Positions 1 to 7,270 of a stretch of 42,899 nt of DNA are shown here, in pieces. The stretch lies in NCBI GenBank assembly GCA_959026535.1, contig CAUFMB010000014.1, positions 1 to 42,899 of the forward strand, read 5' to 3'. Position numbers and translations under genes: made by a program. This DNA comes from an uncultured Collinsella sp. GTDB lineage: Bacteria; Actinomycetota; Coriobacteriia; Coriobacteriales; Coriobacteriaceae. The first letter of the stretch is position 1, and each line of letters starts with the position of its first letter. Under the pieces are notes generated by a model. The model saw nothing but the letters and a program-made list of their open reading frames with translations. It searched no databases and was not told where the DNA came from.

Positions 1-90
1 ATTCGGTCGCACGGAGAGCATTTCCCAGTTGACAAAACTATAGGAACACCCCCCTGAAGCCGCCCTCGACCAGTAGTCAATTTGACTGAA

Positions 91-130
91 TAGGAAAAAA
101 AGGAAAAAATAGGAAAAAAAGGAAAGGAGA
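91..130 (+). repeat. Purine-rich tandem repeat overlapping an RBS region
   Basis: Two adjacent copies of a 19-nt A/G unit (TAGGAAAAAAAGGAAAAAA and a near-identical copy) run up to the start of the ATPase gene. Each copy contains two AGGA motifs, so several Shine-Dalgarno-like sequences are stacked ahead of the ATG at 134. The proximal one, AAAGGAGA, is the best placed. The A-tracts are the kind of sequence that slips in replication, so the length of this block could vary between strains. That is inference. Confidence 0.55.
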
Positions 131-133
131 CTT

Positions 134-1240
134 ATGACTGAAACCATCTTCTCCCCTTCATTTGGAAATCGCCCATCCTATCTCGTTGGGCGAGGAAATG
201 TAATTTCAACATTCATCTCCGGCCTTGAACAGGAGCCGGGCAATCGAGACCGCGCCATGCTCATGCTCGGCCAGCGAGGAAGCGGCAAGACGGTTCTCCT
301 GTGGGAGCTCGCCGATCGCGCTCGCAAGCTTGGCTTCGTCGTCGCCACGCCCACCGTTGCCTCCGAGGACATGCTCGAGCGCATTGTTGAAAAAATCCAA
401 GAGGCGGGCGAGCCCTATGCCAACAAACGCCATCTCCCTAAACTCACGGGCGGCAGCCTGAGCGTCTTCGGTTTCTCAGCCGGCCTTGAGTTCACGCGCG
501 ATGTGCAGGAAACCAAGAGTTTCCAGTTCAAGCTCACGCAACTGGCGCGCAAACTAACCGAGCAAGGACATGGCATCCTCATCCTCATCGATGAGCTTCA
601 GGCTAATTCGCCCGAGATCAGACAACTCGTCACCGCTTATCAAGAACTCGTCGGCGAGAGACTCAACGTCGCACTCGTTATGGCGGGCCTTCCGGGAGCG
701 GTCTCGGCGACGCTCAATGACCGCGTGCTGACGTTTCTCAACCGCGCTCGCAAAGTCACACTCGAACCGCTTTCAGTCGGAGACGTCGACACCTATTACC
801 AGCGGGCTTTCGAAGAACTCGACCTTGATCTCCCAAGCGATCTTCGACTAGATGCCGCTCGCGCAACCCAGGGCTCGCCCTACATGTTGCAGCTCATCGG
901 TTACAACATCGCCAATCGTTGCCAGGCAGGAGAACGCGCAACACGAGAGCTAGTCGACGGAGCCATCGAGGCGTCAAAGGTCGATTTCGAAAACGATGTG
1001 TGCGAGACGACGCTCGCCGCGCTCTCGGACCAAGACGTTGCGTTTCTTGCCGCAATGGCGGATGACGAAGACACCGTGTCGCGCATTTCTGATGTAGCCG
1101 AGCGCATGTCGGTCACACCCGACTACGCACAAAAGTATCGCCGGCGCCTTATCGACGCCGGCGTAATCGAACAGGCCCGCCGCGGGTACGTGCGCTTCGC
1201 TGTTCCTTATATGGCAGACTACCTGCGCAGCCAGCTCTAG
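134..1240 (+). CDS. AAA ATPase (archaeal-ATPase/ORC1-like ATP-binding protein)
   Basis: A 368-residue predicted P-loop ATPase of the stand-alone ATP-binding type found scattered in bacterial genomes. The Walker A motif GQRGSGKT is at residues 46-53 and the Walker B motif ILILIDEL at 148-155, with D153 and E154 as Mg2+ and catalytic acidic residues. The C-terminal third (about 280-368) looks like a winged-helix domain (LSDQDVAFLAAMADDED, then RRRLIDAGVIEQARRGYVRFAVPYM), which in this family often binds DNA. There is no signal peptide or membrane segment. The start follows a strong AAGGAGA. Its neighbours give no functional clue, and palindromic repeats follow its stop codon. The cellular role and partner are unknown. 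It could be a solitary defence or mobile-element-derived ATPase, but nothing here proves that. Confidence 0.8.
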   Translation: MTETIFSPSFGNRPSYLVGRGNVISTFISGLEQEPGNRDRAMLMLGQRGSGKTVLLWELADRARKLGFVVATPTVASEDMLERIVEKIQEAGEPYANKRHLPKLTGGSLSVFGFSAGLEFTRDVQETKSFQFKLTQLARKLTEQGHGILILIDELQANSPEIRQLVTAYQELVGERLNVALVMAGLPGAVSATLNDRVLTFLNRARKVTLEPLSVGDVDTYYQRAFEELDLDLPSDLRLDAARATQGSPYMLQLIGYNIANRCQAGERATRELVDGAIEASKVDFENDVCETTLAALSDQDVAFLAAMADDEDTVSRISDVAERMSVTPDYAQKYRRRLIDAGVIEQARRGYVRFAVPYMADYLRSQL

Positions 1241-1244
1241 GCAA

Positions 1245-1277
1245 CCACCGCAAAGGGGACAGGCACCTTTGTGGTGG
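1245..1277. repeat. Short palindromic repeat (CAAAGGGGACAGGCACCTTTG core)
   Basis: Arms 1245-1258 and 1264-1277 are reverse complements with two mismatches, around a GGACAGG-containing centre. The element starts 5 nt after the ATPase stop codon. It shares the GGGGACAG core with the repeats near 37.8 kb and 41.4 kb, so it looks like one variant of a dispersed REP-like family. It could also act as a bidirectional terminator stem, although no clear T-run follows. Confidence 0.6.
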
Positions 1278-1290
1278 GTTGGGCCCGCTT

Positions 1291-1428
1291 GTCTCGATCT
1301 GTAACAGTTAGGCCGTCAAAACCGGGCTTGGCGTTACAGATTGAGATTGTTCGGGCGGCCCCCGTGGTTCGTCTTGATCTGTAACAGATAGAGACGATTT
1401 AGCGCGCCAACTGTTACAGATTGAGACG
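1291..1428. repeat. Two tandem inverted repeats with ATCTGTAAC/GTTACAGAT arms
   Basis: Unit 1 has arms at 1292-1305 (TCTCGATCTGTAAC) and 1333-1346. Unit 2 has arms at 1370-1387 (CGTCTTGATCTGTAACAG) and 1411-1428. Each pair is an almost perfect reverse complement around a loop of about 25 nt. The second unit ends 7 nt before the stop codon of the DUF4867 gene, which points into it from the other strand. No open reading frame lies inside. This is a second repeat family, distinct in sequence from the GGGGAC family. The function is unknown. Confidence 0.7.
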
Positions 1429-1435
1429 GAAGACC

Positions 1436-2080
1436 CTAGTCCACGGTGATGTCGAGGTTCTTGCCGACGAGACCTACGTAGCCGCCCTCGGCAGCCTTGG
1501 GACTATCTGCGTGGCAGAGAACCCACTTGTCGGCCTTCCAGTAGCAGTAGCTATCACCGGCCGCGGGCATGTCGGCCGCAGCCTCGGGGCGCGGACCGTT
1601 GGTGCCGGCGGGCAGCGCAACCATCACCTGGAAGCCACCGTCGTCGACCATGCACGGCGTGTAGTGCAACGTGGTGGCGTAGACCTCGACGAGCGTGCCG
1701 GCGGGCGCGCGGAACGCCTTGACCTGCGCGGTGTCGAGCTTGCCGTCGACAATCTGCTCACGCTTGGCGAGCAGCAGAATAAAGTCGCGAGCACCCAGGT
1801 TGAACTCGCTCGCGCGGTGATACTCCAAGCAGTTGAGCTTCGTGTTGTGGCCGTTGCACCAGCCCAGCTGGAACGGACGGCCGCCATACATGAGCAGGCC
1901 GAGCGCATCGGCGCCCTCGACCTGCTCCAGCTCAGGCGCGGAGGCCACGTACTTGCTGCCCTCGGGGATGGGCGTTGCGGAGAGCGCCTCGACGAGCGGG
2001 GCGGTCAGGCTGGACGGGACGTCATCCCACACGCGGCCATAGGGTTTGAATTCGGGGTCGGTAACAGAGTAGATATGCAT
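1436..2080 (-). CDS. DUF4867 family protein (cupin-like)
   Basis: A 214-residue cytosolic protein that I assign to the DUF4867 family, related to the ureidoglycolate-lyase-type cupin fold. The core holds a metal-site-like pattern (GHNTKLNCLEYHRASEFN at residues 77-94, with H78, E86 and H88, and H139 further on). Cupins use such His/Glu sets for metal binding, but the reaction of this family is not known to me. In other genomes such proteins tend to sit beside sugar-catabolism genes; here luxS is upstream. The start MHIYSV is preferred over an upstream in-frame one because AGGAG lies 5 nt before this ATG. A luxS terminator separates it from luxS, so it probably has its own promoter (TAATAT-like -10 near 2105). 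There is no signal peptide. Confidence 0.7.
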   Translation of the reverse strand: MHIYSVTDPEFKPYGRVWDDVPSSLTAPLVEALSATPIPEGSKYVASAPELEQVEGADALGLLMYGGRPFQLGWCNGHNTKLNCLEYHRASEFNLGARDFILLLAKREQIVDGKLDTAQVKAFRAPAGTLVEVYATTLHYTPCMVDDGGFQVMVALPAGTNGPRPEAAADMPAAGDSYCYWKADKWVLCHADSPKAAEGGYVGLVGKNLDITVD

Positions 2081-2164
2081 GTTCGCTCCTGTTCGTTTGT
2101 GTGATATTACGAACATTCTAGAACAATCACGCGCGGTTTTAAACGTCCGCCATGTCCGCTCAAC

Positions 2165-2195
2165 AAAAAGGCACCCCCGCATAAGCGAAGGCGCC
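2165..2195 (-). terminator. Intrinsic terminator of luxS
   Basis: On the minus strand an 11-bp stem (arms 2185-2195 and 2170-2180, with a few G-U pairs) closes a 4-nt TTAT loop and is followed by TTTTT (2165-2169). It lies 29 nt past the luxS stop codon. Confidence 0.75.
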
Positions 2196-2224
2196 CAGTG
2201 AACTCATTTTGAGCGACGAAACCT

Positions 2225-2713
2225 TTACGCCTGCTGATAGTGCAGGTGTGCCTCATCGATATCGATCAGATCGCGGTCGAGATAGCGACGCGCGAGCCAA
2301 TTTGCCATAGGGAGATTCTGGTCCAGGTAGTTACCGCACTCTTCGGGAGCGGCACCGGGGACATCGCCCTCGAAGCCAGCAACAAACTCGAACAACTCGC
2401 GCACGAGCGGCAAGATCTCCTCACTCGTCACCTCGCCAAACACAACCAGGTAAAAGCCCGTGCGGCAGCCCATAGGGCCAAAGTAGACAATACGGCTCGA
2501 CCACTCGGCATGGTTGCGAAGGAACGTCGCGCCCAGATGCTCGATGGTGTGGCACTCGGCCGTGTTCATAACCGGTTCTTTGTTGGGCGTGGTCAAGCGC
2601 AGGTCAAAGGTGGTGACGGCGGCACCGGTCGCCGGATCGCGGTCGACGCGGCTCACATACACGCCGGGCTCAAGCAGCAGATGGTCAACGGAAAAACTCG
2701 CGATGCGCTCCAT
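2225..2713 (-). CDS. luxS: S-ribosylhomocysteine lyase LuxS
   Basis: A 162-residue LuxS, full length for the family. It cleaves S-ribosylhomocysteine to homocysteine and DPD, the precursor of autoinducer-2, in the cytosolic activated methyl cycle. The metal site is intact: HTIEH gives H55 and H59, with C126 (EECGNYLDQNLPMA) as third ligand. The catalytic E58 and the cysteine of GPMGCRTGFY (C83) are present. The start codon is preceded by GAGAGGA. It appears monocistronic, with a clear terminator downstream. The leader overlaps a palindromic repeat whose inner hairpin terminates the ROK-kinase transcript. No methyl-cycle partner such as pfs lies nearby, which is common for luxS. Confidence 0.96.
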   Translation of the reverse strand: MERIASFSVDHLLLEPGVYVSRVDRDPATGAAVTTFDLRLTTPNKEPVMNTAECHTIEHLGATFLRNHAEWSSRIVYFGPMGCRTGFYLVVFGEVTSEEILPLVRELFEFVAGFEGDVPGAAPEECGNYLDQNLPMANWLARRYLDRDLIDIDEAHLHYQQA

Positions 2714-2727
2714 GGCAGATCCTCTCG

Positions 2728-2828
2728 GTAGTCAATTTGGGACAGGGCTCTTTTAGCTGGTCGCAACAATCCCACCCATGATAGCAGTCAAAAAAGCCCC
2801 GTCCCAAATGACTACTTTGGGACGGGGC
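2728..2828. repeat. Nested inverted repeats; inner hairpin is a terminator
   Basis: The outer arms are 2728-2754 and 2790-2815, imperfect reverse complements ending in GTAGTCA/TGACTAC. The inner arms 2796-2808 and 2816-2828 are a perfect 13-bp stem (GCCCCGTCCCAAA) around a 7-nt loop. Read on the minus strand, the inner hairpin is followed by TTTTTT, which makes it an intrinsic terminator for the ROK-kinase transcript. The AAATGACTAC motif links this element to the repeats at 29.4, 37.8 and 41.5 kb. Confidence 0.75.
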
Positions 2829-2984
2829 GCCGCGCAGCCGATAATATCGACCGTTCAGCATCTAGTTTTCTGACCCCTCACCTATTGATGCTGCGTCGTC
2901 CGCAATGCAGAGCGTGCGAGCAGCTCAACAGCCAAAAACCCGGCAGCGACTGTAATCGCCACCAGACCAATAGATGGCCTGCAC

Positions 2985-3923
2985 TTACAGCACCTGCAAA
3001 CAAGTTGCGACGGCACCGTAGATATTGGCGTCGTTACCCAGCTGCGCCGGGACCACGTGCGGACGAGGCATATCTTTCAGAAAACCAGTGTAGTGCGCCA
3101 TGACGTCATCCATCTTACGGTCGAGCGCCTCGAACAGCGCGGGATGGCAGCTGATGCCACCACCAATCGCGAAGACTGCCGGGTCGATGACGCACTGCAG
3201 ATTCACAAGCACACGATCAAACAGCTCAGCATAGGCATCCAATCCGCGCTGCACGGCGGCGACTTCGGACGCGCTCCCGTGCTCCAGTAGCTCGAAGATC
3301 CGTCGGCCATCGAGGGCCTCCAGTTCAGCTTCATCCGAAATGCCAAGTTCGACTGCCACGAGATTCTGCAGGCCGTGCCATCCGCTCGAAGTCGCGAACG
3401 TATCACGATGATCAAGCGGTTCGCTTACGTTGTTGGACAGGAAGCTGAACTCGCCCGCGAAGCCGCCCGCACCTGTCAGCACCCGGCCGTCAACCACGAT
3501 GCCTCCGCCGATGCCCGTACCGATTACCGCCACGCAACCCACGTCCACGCCGCGCAACGCGCCGGCAGCGTACTCGCCAAGCGCACAGCTTTTGCCGTCG
3601 TTGACAACGGTCACGGGCAGCCCCAGCCGTTCGCGCAGCGCTCGGCCAAGCGGAAACCCGTCCATGTACGGCAGCGCACCACCGCGATGGATCGTCCCGT
3701 CTGGATCGACCTCGTAACCGAAGATGCCACCTGGGGCCGAGATGCCCACGCCTACAACCTGTCCGCGATACGGCCCTACGAGTGCCGCGAGCGCGTCGAC
3801 CAGCTGATCGGCCGAGACGAACGCCGTCGGAATCGAACCACGGTCACCAAACTCGTAGTTCTCATTCACAATCGCCCATTTGACGCTCGTTCCGCCGATA
3901 TCAATTCCAAACAGCTGCCTCAT
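2985..3923 (-). CDS. ROK family sugar kinase without the usual zinc motif
   Basis: A 312-residue ROK (repressor/ORF/kinase) sugar kinase without a DNA-binding domain. It has the N-terminal phosphate motif DIGGTSVKW (D8), the catalytic Asp in VVNDGK (D109) and the adenosine-side loop GTGIGGG (135-141). The family's CxCGxxGCxE zinc motif is missing: GGFAGEFSFL (153-162) stands where GGxAGExGH normally begins. Such ROK proteins exist and can be active, so this is divergence rather than proof of decay. The start MRQLFGID is chosen because AGGGGAG lies just upstream. The preceding YczE-like gene ends 26 nt before it, so the two probably share a transcript that stops at the terminator near 2800. 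The sugar is unknown; glucose or a related hexose is the default guess. Confidence 0.85.
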   Translation of the reverse strand: MRQLFGIDIGGTSVKWAIVNENYEFGDRGSIPTAFVSADQLVDALAALVGPYRGQVVGVGISAPGGIFGYEVDPDGTIHRGGALPYMDGFPLGRALRERLGLPVTVVNDGKSCALGEYAAGALRGVDVGCVAVIGTGIGGGIVVDGRVLTGAGGFAGEFSFLSNNVSEPLDHRDTFATSSGWHGLQNLVAVELGISDEAELEALDGRRIFELLEHGSASEVAAVQRGLDAYAELFDRVLVNLQCVIDPAVFAIGGGISCHPALFEALDRKMDDVMAHYTGFLKDMPRPHVVPAQLGNDANIYGAVATCLQVL

Positions 3924-3949
3924 GGCCGCTCCCCTCTCGCTCAATGCGT

Positions 3950-4579
3950 CTACATGCTCGCAGGCTCTTCCATAAAGGCCATGAGCCTGCGGTTGAGCAG
4001 ACGACCCCAAAACGTGCAGATACCGCCCGCCAGGAGCGCGGCGGCTACGGTGCCGATACCGATGCCCACCGCAGCACCCGTACGCACAAGCCCGTAGACC
4101 AGTGAGATGCCCACACAGCTCCCGTCAAAGAAATACTTCGCCTTACCAAATTCACAGTGAAACACCTGGGAGAGCGTCTGCACCATGCCGTCGGGCGCAA
4201 CGGGAACGAGCCGCGCGGAGACGATCGGCGTCACGCCGAGCGCTGTGAACGATACGGCGATGACCAGCATGACCAGGCCATCGATGAGTCCCGTTGCGGT
4301 AAATGGAAACAGCCAGATATCCAGCACGTCGATGAAAACGCTAAACAGCAGACTGACGGGTATCTGCAAGAGAATCTTGACATCCGGGTAGCGCACCAGG
4401 AGAAGCTGGGCAACCACGAATACGCAATACACGATAAACGATGCCGTACCGAGGCTCAAACCCTCGATGATATACATCAGGTACGGCACCGTACTCATGG
4501 GCGCTACACCAAGCCCCGTGCGTGCATTCATTACAACGCCGCAGCTCAGGAATAGAATCCCACATACGTAGACCATCAT
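3950..4579 (-). CDS. YczE/DUF6198-type integral membrane protein
   Basis: A 209-residue membrane protein with about five hydrophobic segments. The N-terminal GVVMNARTGLGVAPMSTVPY and the later SFTALGVTPIVSARLVPVAPDGM are two copies of a pattern typical of the YczE/YyaS/YitT-like family. The biochemical role of these proteins is not established; transport has been proposed. In-frame stop codons lie just upstream, so the start is one of the two adjacent ATGs; the Shine-Dalgarno is weak. It is 26 nt upstream of the ROK kinase on the same strand, which suggests they work together, perhaps as uptake and phosphorylation. That is inference. Confidence 0.75.
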   Translation of the reverse strand: MMVYVCGILFLSCGVVMNARTGLGVAPMSTVPYLMYIIEGLSLGTASFIVYCVFVVAQLLLVRYPDVKILLQIPVSLLFSVFIDVLDIWLFPFTATGLIDGLVMLVIAVSFTALGVTPIVSARLVPVAPDGMVQTLSQVFHCEFGKAKYFFDGSCVGISLVYGLVRTGAAVGIGIGTVAAALLAGGICTFWGRLLNRRLMAFMEEPASM

Positions 4580-4672
4580 TCGACGCGTTGGACTCTACCG
4601 CATCACATCACTCTCTCGTTCGCATCTTCACCTATCGGCACGAATAGCGCTCCGTAACATCGCCCCAAGGCG

Positions 4673-6160
4673 TCACTCGTACGCAATCGTCGCCTCGACG
4701 GCATGGCGCCAGCCGGCGATCTTTTTGGCTCGCTCGTCAGCGGGCATCGACGGCTCCACGATGCCACGGGCGCCGTAGACGTCGACGACATCGCGCGTAT
4801 ACATGCCCAGCGCGATACCGCAGGCCCAAGCCGCGCCCAGACCGCTCATCTCGTCGTTGCTCGCAATGCGGATGGGCGAGCCGACCAAATCGCTCTCAAA
4901 CTGCATCAGGTACGCGTCGCGCGTGGGGCCGCCGTCAACACGAAGCTCGGCAAGCGCCGCGCCCGAATCCTCGACCATCGCATCAATGACGTCAAAAATC
5001 TGATAGGCGATCGACTCGTCGGCAGCCTTTACGAACTCCGCGCGGCCCGTGGTGCGTGTCATACCAAAAACGCATCCCTCGGCATCACTTGCCCAGTGCG
5101 GCGCACCCAGGCCGGTAAACGCCGGCACAAAGTAAACATGGCTCGCCGGGTTGGCGGCGTAGCACAGGTCGGTGACCTCCTCGGGGTTGTTGATGAGCTC
5201 CAGGTCGTCGCGCAGCCAGGTCTTGACGGCGCCGGCGTAGCTCACGTTGCCCTCGAGTACATACTCGGTCACGCCATCCATACGCCACGCAAGCGAGCTC
5301 GAAAGCCCGTGCGAGCTGGCGACAAACTCGTTGCCGACGTTCATCATGACCGAGCTACCGGTGCCATAGGTCGCTTTGGCCATGCCGCGGCTGTGGCAAC
5401 CCTGCGCAAACAGGGCCGCATGGCTGTCGCCCAGCACGCCGTGTACCGGCACGGGTGCGGGCAAAAAGCCATCCAGGTCCGTTGTGCCAAACAGACCGTC
5501 GGAATCGGTCACCTGCGGCAGGCAGGCCGGATCGATGCCAAAGGCCTCGCACACCGGCTCGCTCCAGCTGCCACGGCGCAGGTCGAAGAGCTGCGTGCGG
5601 CTGGCATTGGACCAGTCACAGCGAAACTCCGCGCCGCCCGTGAGCGTCCAGACCACCCAGGCATCGATGGTGCCCAGACACAGCTCACCCGACGCCGCGG
5701 CCTCGGCAGCCGCCGGAACGTTCGCGAGAATCCAAGCCATCTTGCCCGCCGGATAGTAGGGCGAGAGCACCAGGCCCGTTGTGTCACGCACCAGCTCTGC
5801 CACGCCTTCGCGCGCCGCAAGCTCGTCACACAGCTCGCGGGCGCGGGCACACTGCCACACCACGGCGTCGCACAGCGGCTCGCCCGTCGTGCGGTTCCAG
5901 GCAACGGTGGTCTCGCGCTGGTTGGAGATGCCAATACCAGCAATGTCGGCCGGATTGACCCCGGTCTCCTCCACCACGGCACGCGCCACGGCCAACACGT
6001 TGGCGGCGATCTCGACCGGATCATGGCTCACCCAGCCGGCATCATTGACAATCTGGCGATGCGAGCGGTCGGCACGATGAATCAGATGGCCGCCCTCGTC
6101 CACCAGCAGCGCCTTGGTGCCCTGCGTGGACTGATCGATTCCGATGATGTATTTGCTCAT
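4673..6160 (-). CDS. FGGY carbohydrate kinase (GlpK-like); candidate apulose kinase
   Basis: A 495-residue cytosolic FGGY kinase that aligns without gaps to glycerol kinase through the active site. Of the GlpK substrate residues, R82 and E83 (NQRETTVAW), W102 (VVWQ), Y135 (SPYYP) and the base D245 (GDSHAALF) are kept. The glycerol-pocket Gln246 is Ser (GDS instead of GDQ), and Phe270 is Ser (YGTGSS instead of YGTGCF). Both changes enlarge the pocket, so an automatic GlpK label is doubtful. The gene follows the two transketolase halves and a fucose-isomerase-like gene on one strand. In known D-apiose pathways an FGGY kinase makes apulose-4-phosphate for a split transketolase, and this is the best inferred role. 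Other ketoses remain possible. The start MSKYIIGID has GGGAGAG upstream. A 171-nt structured gap separates it from the transketolase gene. Confidence 0.85.
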   Translation of the reverse strand: MSKYIIGIDQSTQGTKALLVDEGGHLIHRADRSHRQIVNDAGWVSHDPVEIAANVLAVARAVVEETGVNPADIAGIGISNQRETTVAWNRTTGEPLCDAVVWQCARARELCDELAAREGVAELVRDTTGLVLSPYYPAGKMAWILANVPAAAEAAASGELCLGTIDAWVVWTLTGGAEFRCDWSNASRTQLFDLRRGSWSEPVCEAFGIDPACLPQVTDSDGLFGTTDLDGFLPAPVPVHGVLGDSHAALFAQGCHSRGMAKATYGTGSSVMMNVGNEFVASSHGLSSSLAWRMDGVTEYVLEGNVSYAGAVKTWLRDDLELINNPEEVTDLCYAANPASHVYFVPAFTGLGAPHWASDAEGCVFGMTRTTGRAEFVKAADESIAYQIFDVIDAMVEDSGAALAELRVDGGPTRDAYLMQFESDLVGSPIRIASNDEMSGLGAAWACGIALGMYTRDVVDVYGARGIVEPSMPADERAKKIAGWRHAVEATIAYE

Positions 6161-6220
6161 GTACTCTCCCATTCCTTCCGCCAAATCAAAGACAGCCTGG
6201 CGGACAAGGAGCGAGCGACC

Positions 6221-6309
6221 GCCAAGTGCCGCAGATTGCCGTGAAAGAGGAGCGCCGCGTACTTTGTGTACGCAAGCGACGGTTTGAACGGCAAGGTGCG
6301 GTGCTTGGC
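6221..6309. other. Long imperfect hairpin between transketolase and kinase genes
   Basis: Arms 6221-6242 (GCCAAGTGCCGCAGATTGCC and two more bases) and 6288-6309 pair over 22 positions with about four mismatches. A smaller perfect stem GCGTAC/GTACGC sits inside, near 6257-6273. No T-run follows on either strand, so it is not a normal terminator. It fills most of the only large gap in the isomerase-transketolase-kinase unit. It could stabilise or process the mRNA, or be another dispersed repeat. Confidence 0.5.
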
Positions 6310-6331
6310 GGCCGCGCAGCGTCTGTGTCTA

Positions 6332-7270
6332 CTAGTTGCCGAGGAACTCGGCAACGGTCTTGGCAATGCCTTCGCCGGTGAGGCCGTAGTGCGCAAAGAC
6401 CTCGGGGCTCGTGCCGGTGATGACCGGCGCGTCGGGCAGGCTCAGGCACTTGACCGGACGCGGGCAATGCTCGCCCACGACCTGCGCGACCATGGAGCCC
6501 AAGCCGCCAAAGGGGCTGTGCTCCTCGACGGTCACGACGGCGCGCGTGGCACCAGCGGCCTCGATCACGGCCTCGGCATCGAGCGGCTTGACGCAGTACA
6601 TGTCGAGCACGGTGGCGGAGATGCCCTGCTCGGCGAGCAGATCGGCGGCGTCCACGGCATGGCGGACCATCTCACCGGTGGCGACAATCGTCACATCGGT
6701 GCCGCGACGCACCCAGGTGGCACGATCCATCTGGAACGGGCACTCGTCCTCGGTATACACGTCCTCGACCGGGTTGCGGCCCACGCGGATATAGGCCGGC
6801 TTGTTGTCGGCAACCAGGGCGCGCACAAGCTCGGCAGTCTGAAAACGATCGCTCGGCAGATACACGCGCATGTTCGGGATAGCGCTCATGGCGGCGATAT
6901 CCTGCGCGGAGTGATGGCTCATGCCCAGAGCGCCGTAGGACACGCCGCCCGAGATGCCGATGAGCTTGACGTTGGTGTTGGAGTACGAGACGTCGACCTT
7001 GCACTGCTCATACGAGCGCGTGGTCACAAAGGACGCCGGCGAGGCGGCCCAGGCCTTCTTGCCGCACGAAGCCATGCCGGCGGCGATACTCACCAGGTCC
7101 TGCTCGGCGATGCCGACCTCGACGGACTGCTGGGGGTACTGATCGAAGAACGGCGTGAGCGATGCGGAGCCGCGGGAGTCGGAGCACAGGACGACGATGT
7201 CCTTATCGGTCTCGGCGGCCTCGAGCAGCGTGTCGCAGATAACCTTGCGGTTGGCGATCTTGTTAGCCAT
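6332..7270 (-). CDS. Transketolase C-terminal subunit; candidate AptB
   Basis: A 312-residue protein holding the pyrimidine-binding and C-terminal domains of a split transketolase. The motif VEVGIAEQDLVSIAAGMA carries the conserved Glu that activates thiamine diphosphate (the E of AEQD). A typical GISGGVSYGALGMSHHSAQD loop follows, and the C-terminal domain covers about residues 190-312. It would work as a heteromer with the N-terminal subunit encoded just upstream. Its ATG overlaps the stop codon of that gene by 8 nt (ATGGCTAA), with AAGGAGG just before it, so translation is coupled. Split transketolases can serve the pentose phosphate pathway or a dedicated catabolic step such as apulose-4-phosphate transketolase. 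The neighbours favour the latter. Confidence 0.9.
   Translation of the reverse strand: MANKIANRKVICDTLLEAAETDKDIVVLCSDSRGSASLTPFFDQYPQQSVEVGIAEQDLVSIAAGMASCGKKAWAASPASFVTTRSYEQCKVDVSYSNTNVKLIGISGGVSYGALGMSHHSAQDIAAMSAIPNMRVYLPSDRFQTAELVRALVADNKPAYIRVGRNPVEDVYTEDECPFQMDRATWVRRGTDVTIVATGEMVRHAVDAADLLAEQGISATVLDMYCVKPLDAEAVIEAAGATRAVVTVEEHSPFGGLGSMVAQVVGEHCPRPVKCLSLPDAPVITGTSPEVFAHYGLTGEGIAKTVAEFLGN

Noticed and set aside
2728..2828. Attenuator controlling luxS through a terminator and antiterminator pair
   Set aside because: The alternative pairing partner lies downstream of the T-run, so it would be made too late to stop termination.
4673..6160. Plain glycerol kinase (glpK) assignment
   Set aside because: Two glycerol-pocket residues are substituted and no glpF, glpD or glpO is nearby; the context is a sugar pathway.
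4703..6244. Long plus-strand open frame opposite the FGGY kinase gene
   Set aside because: Shadow frame of a well-supported kinase; low-complexity Arg/His/Ala composition and no motif.
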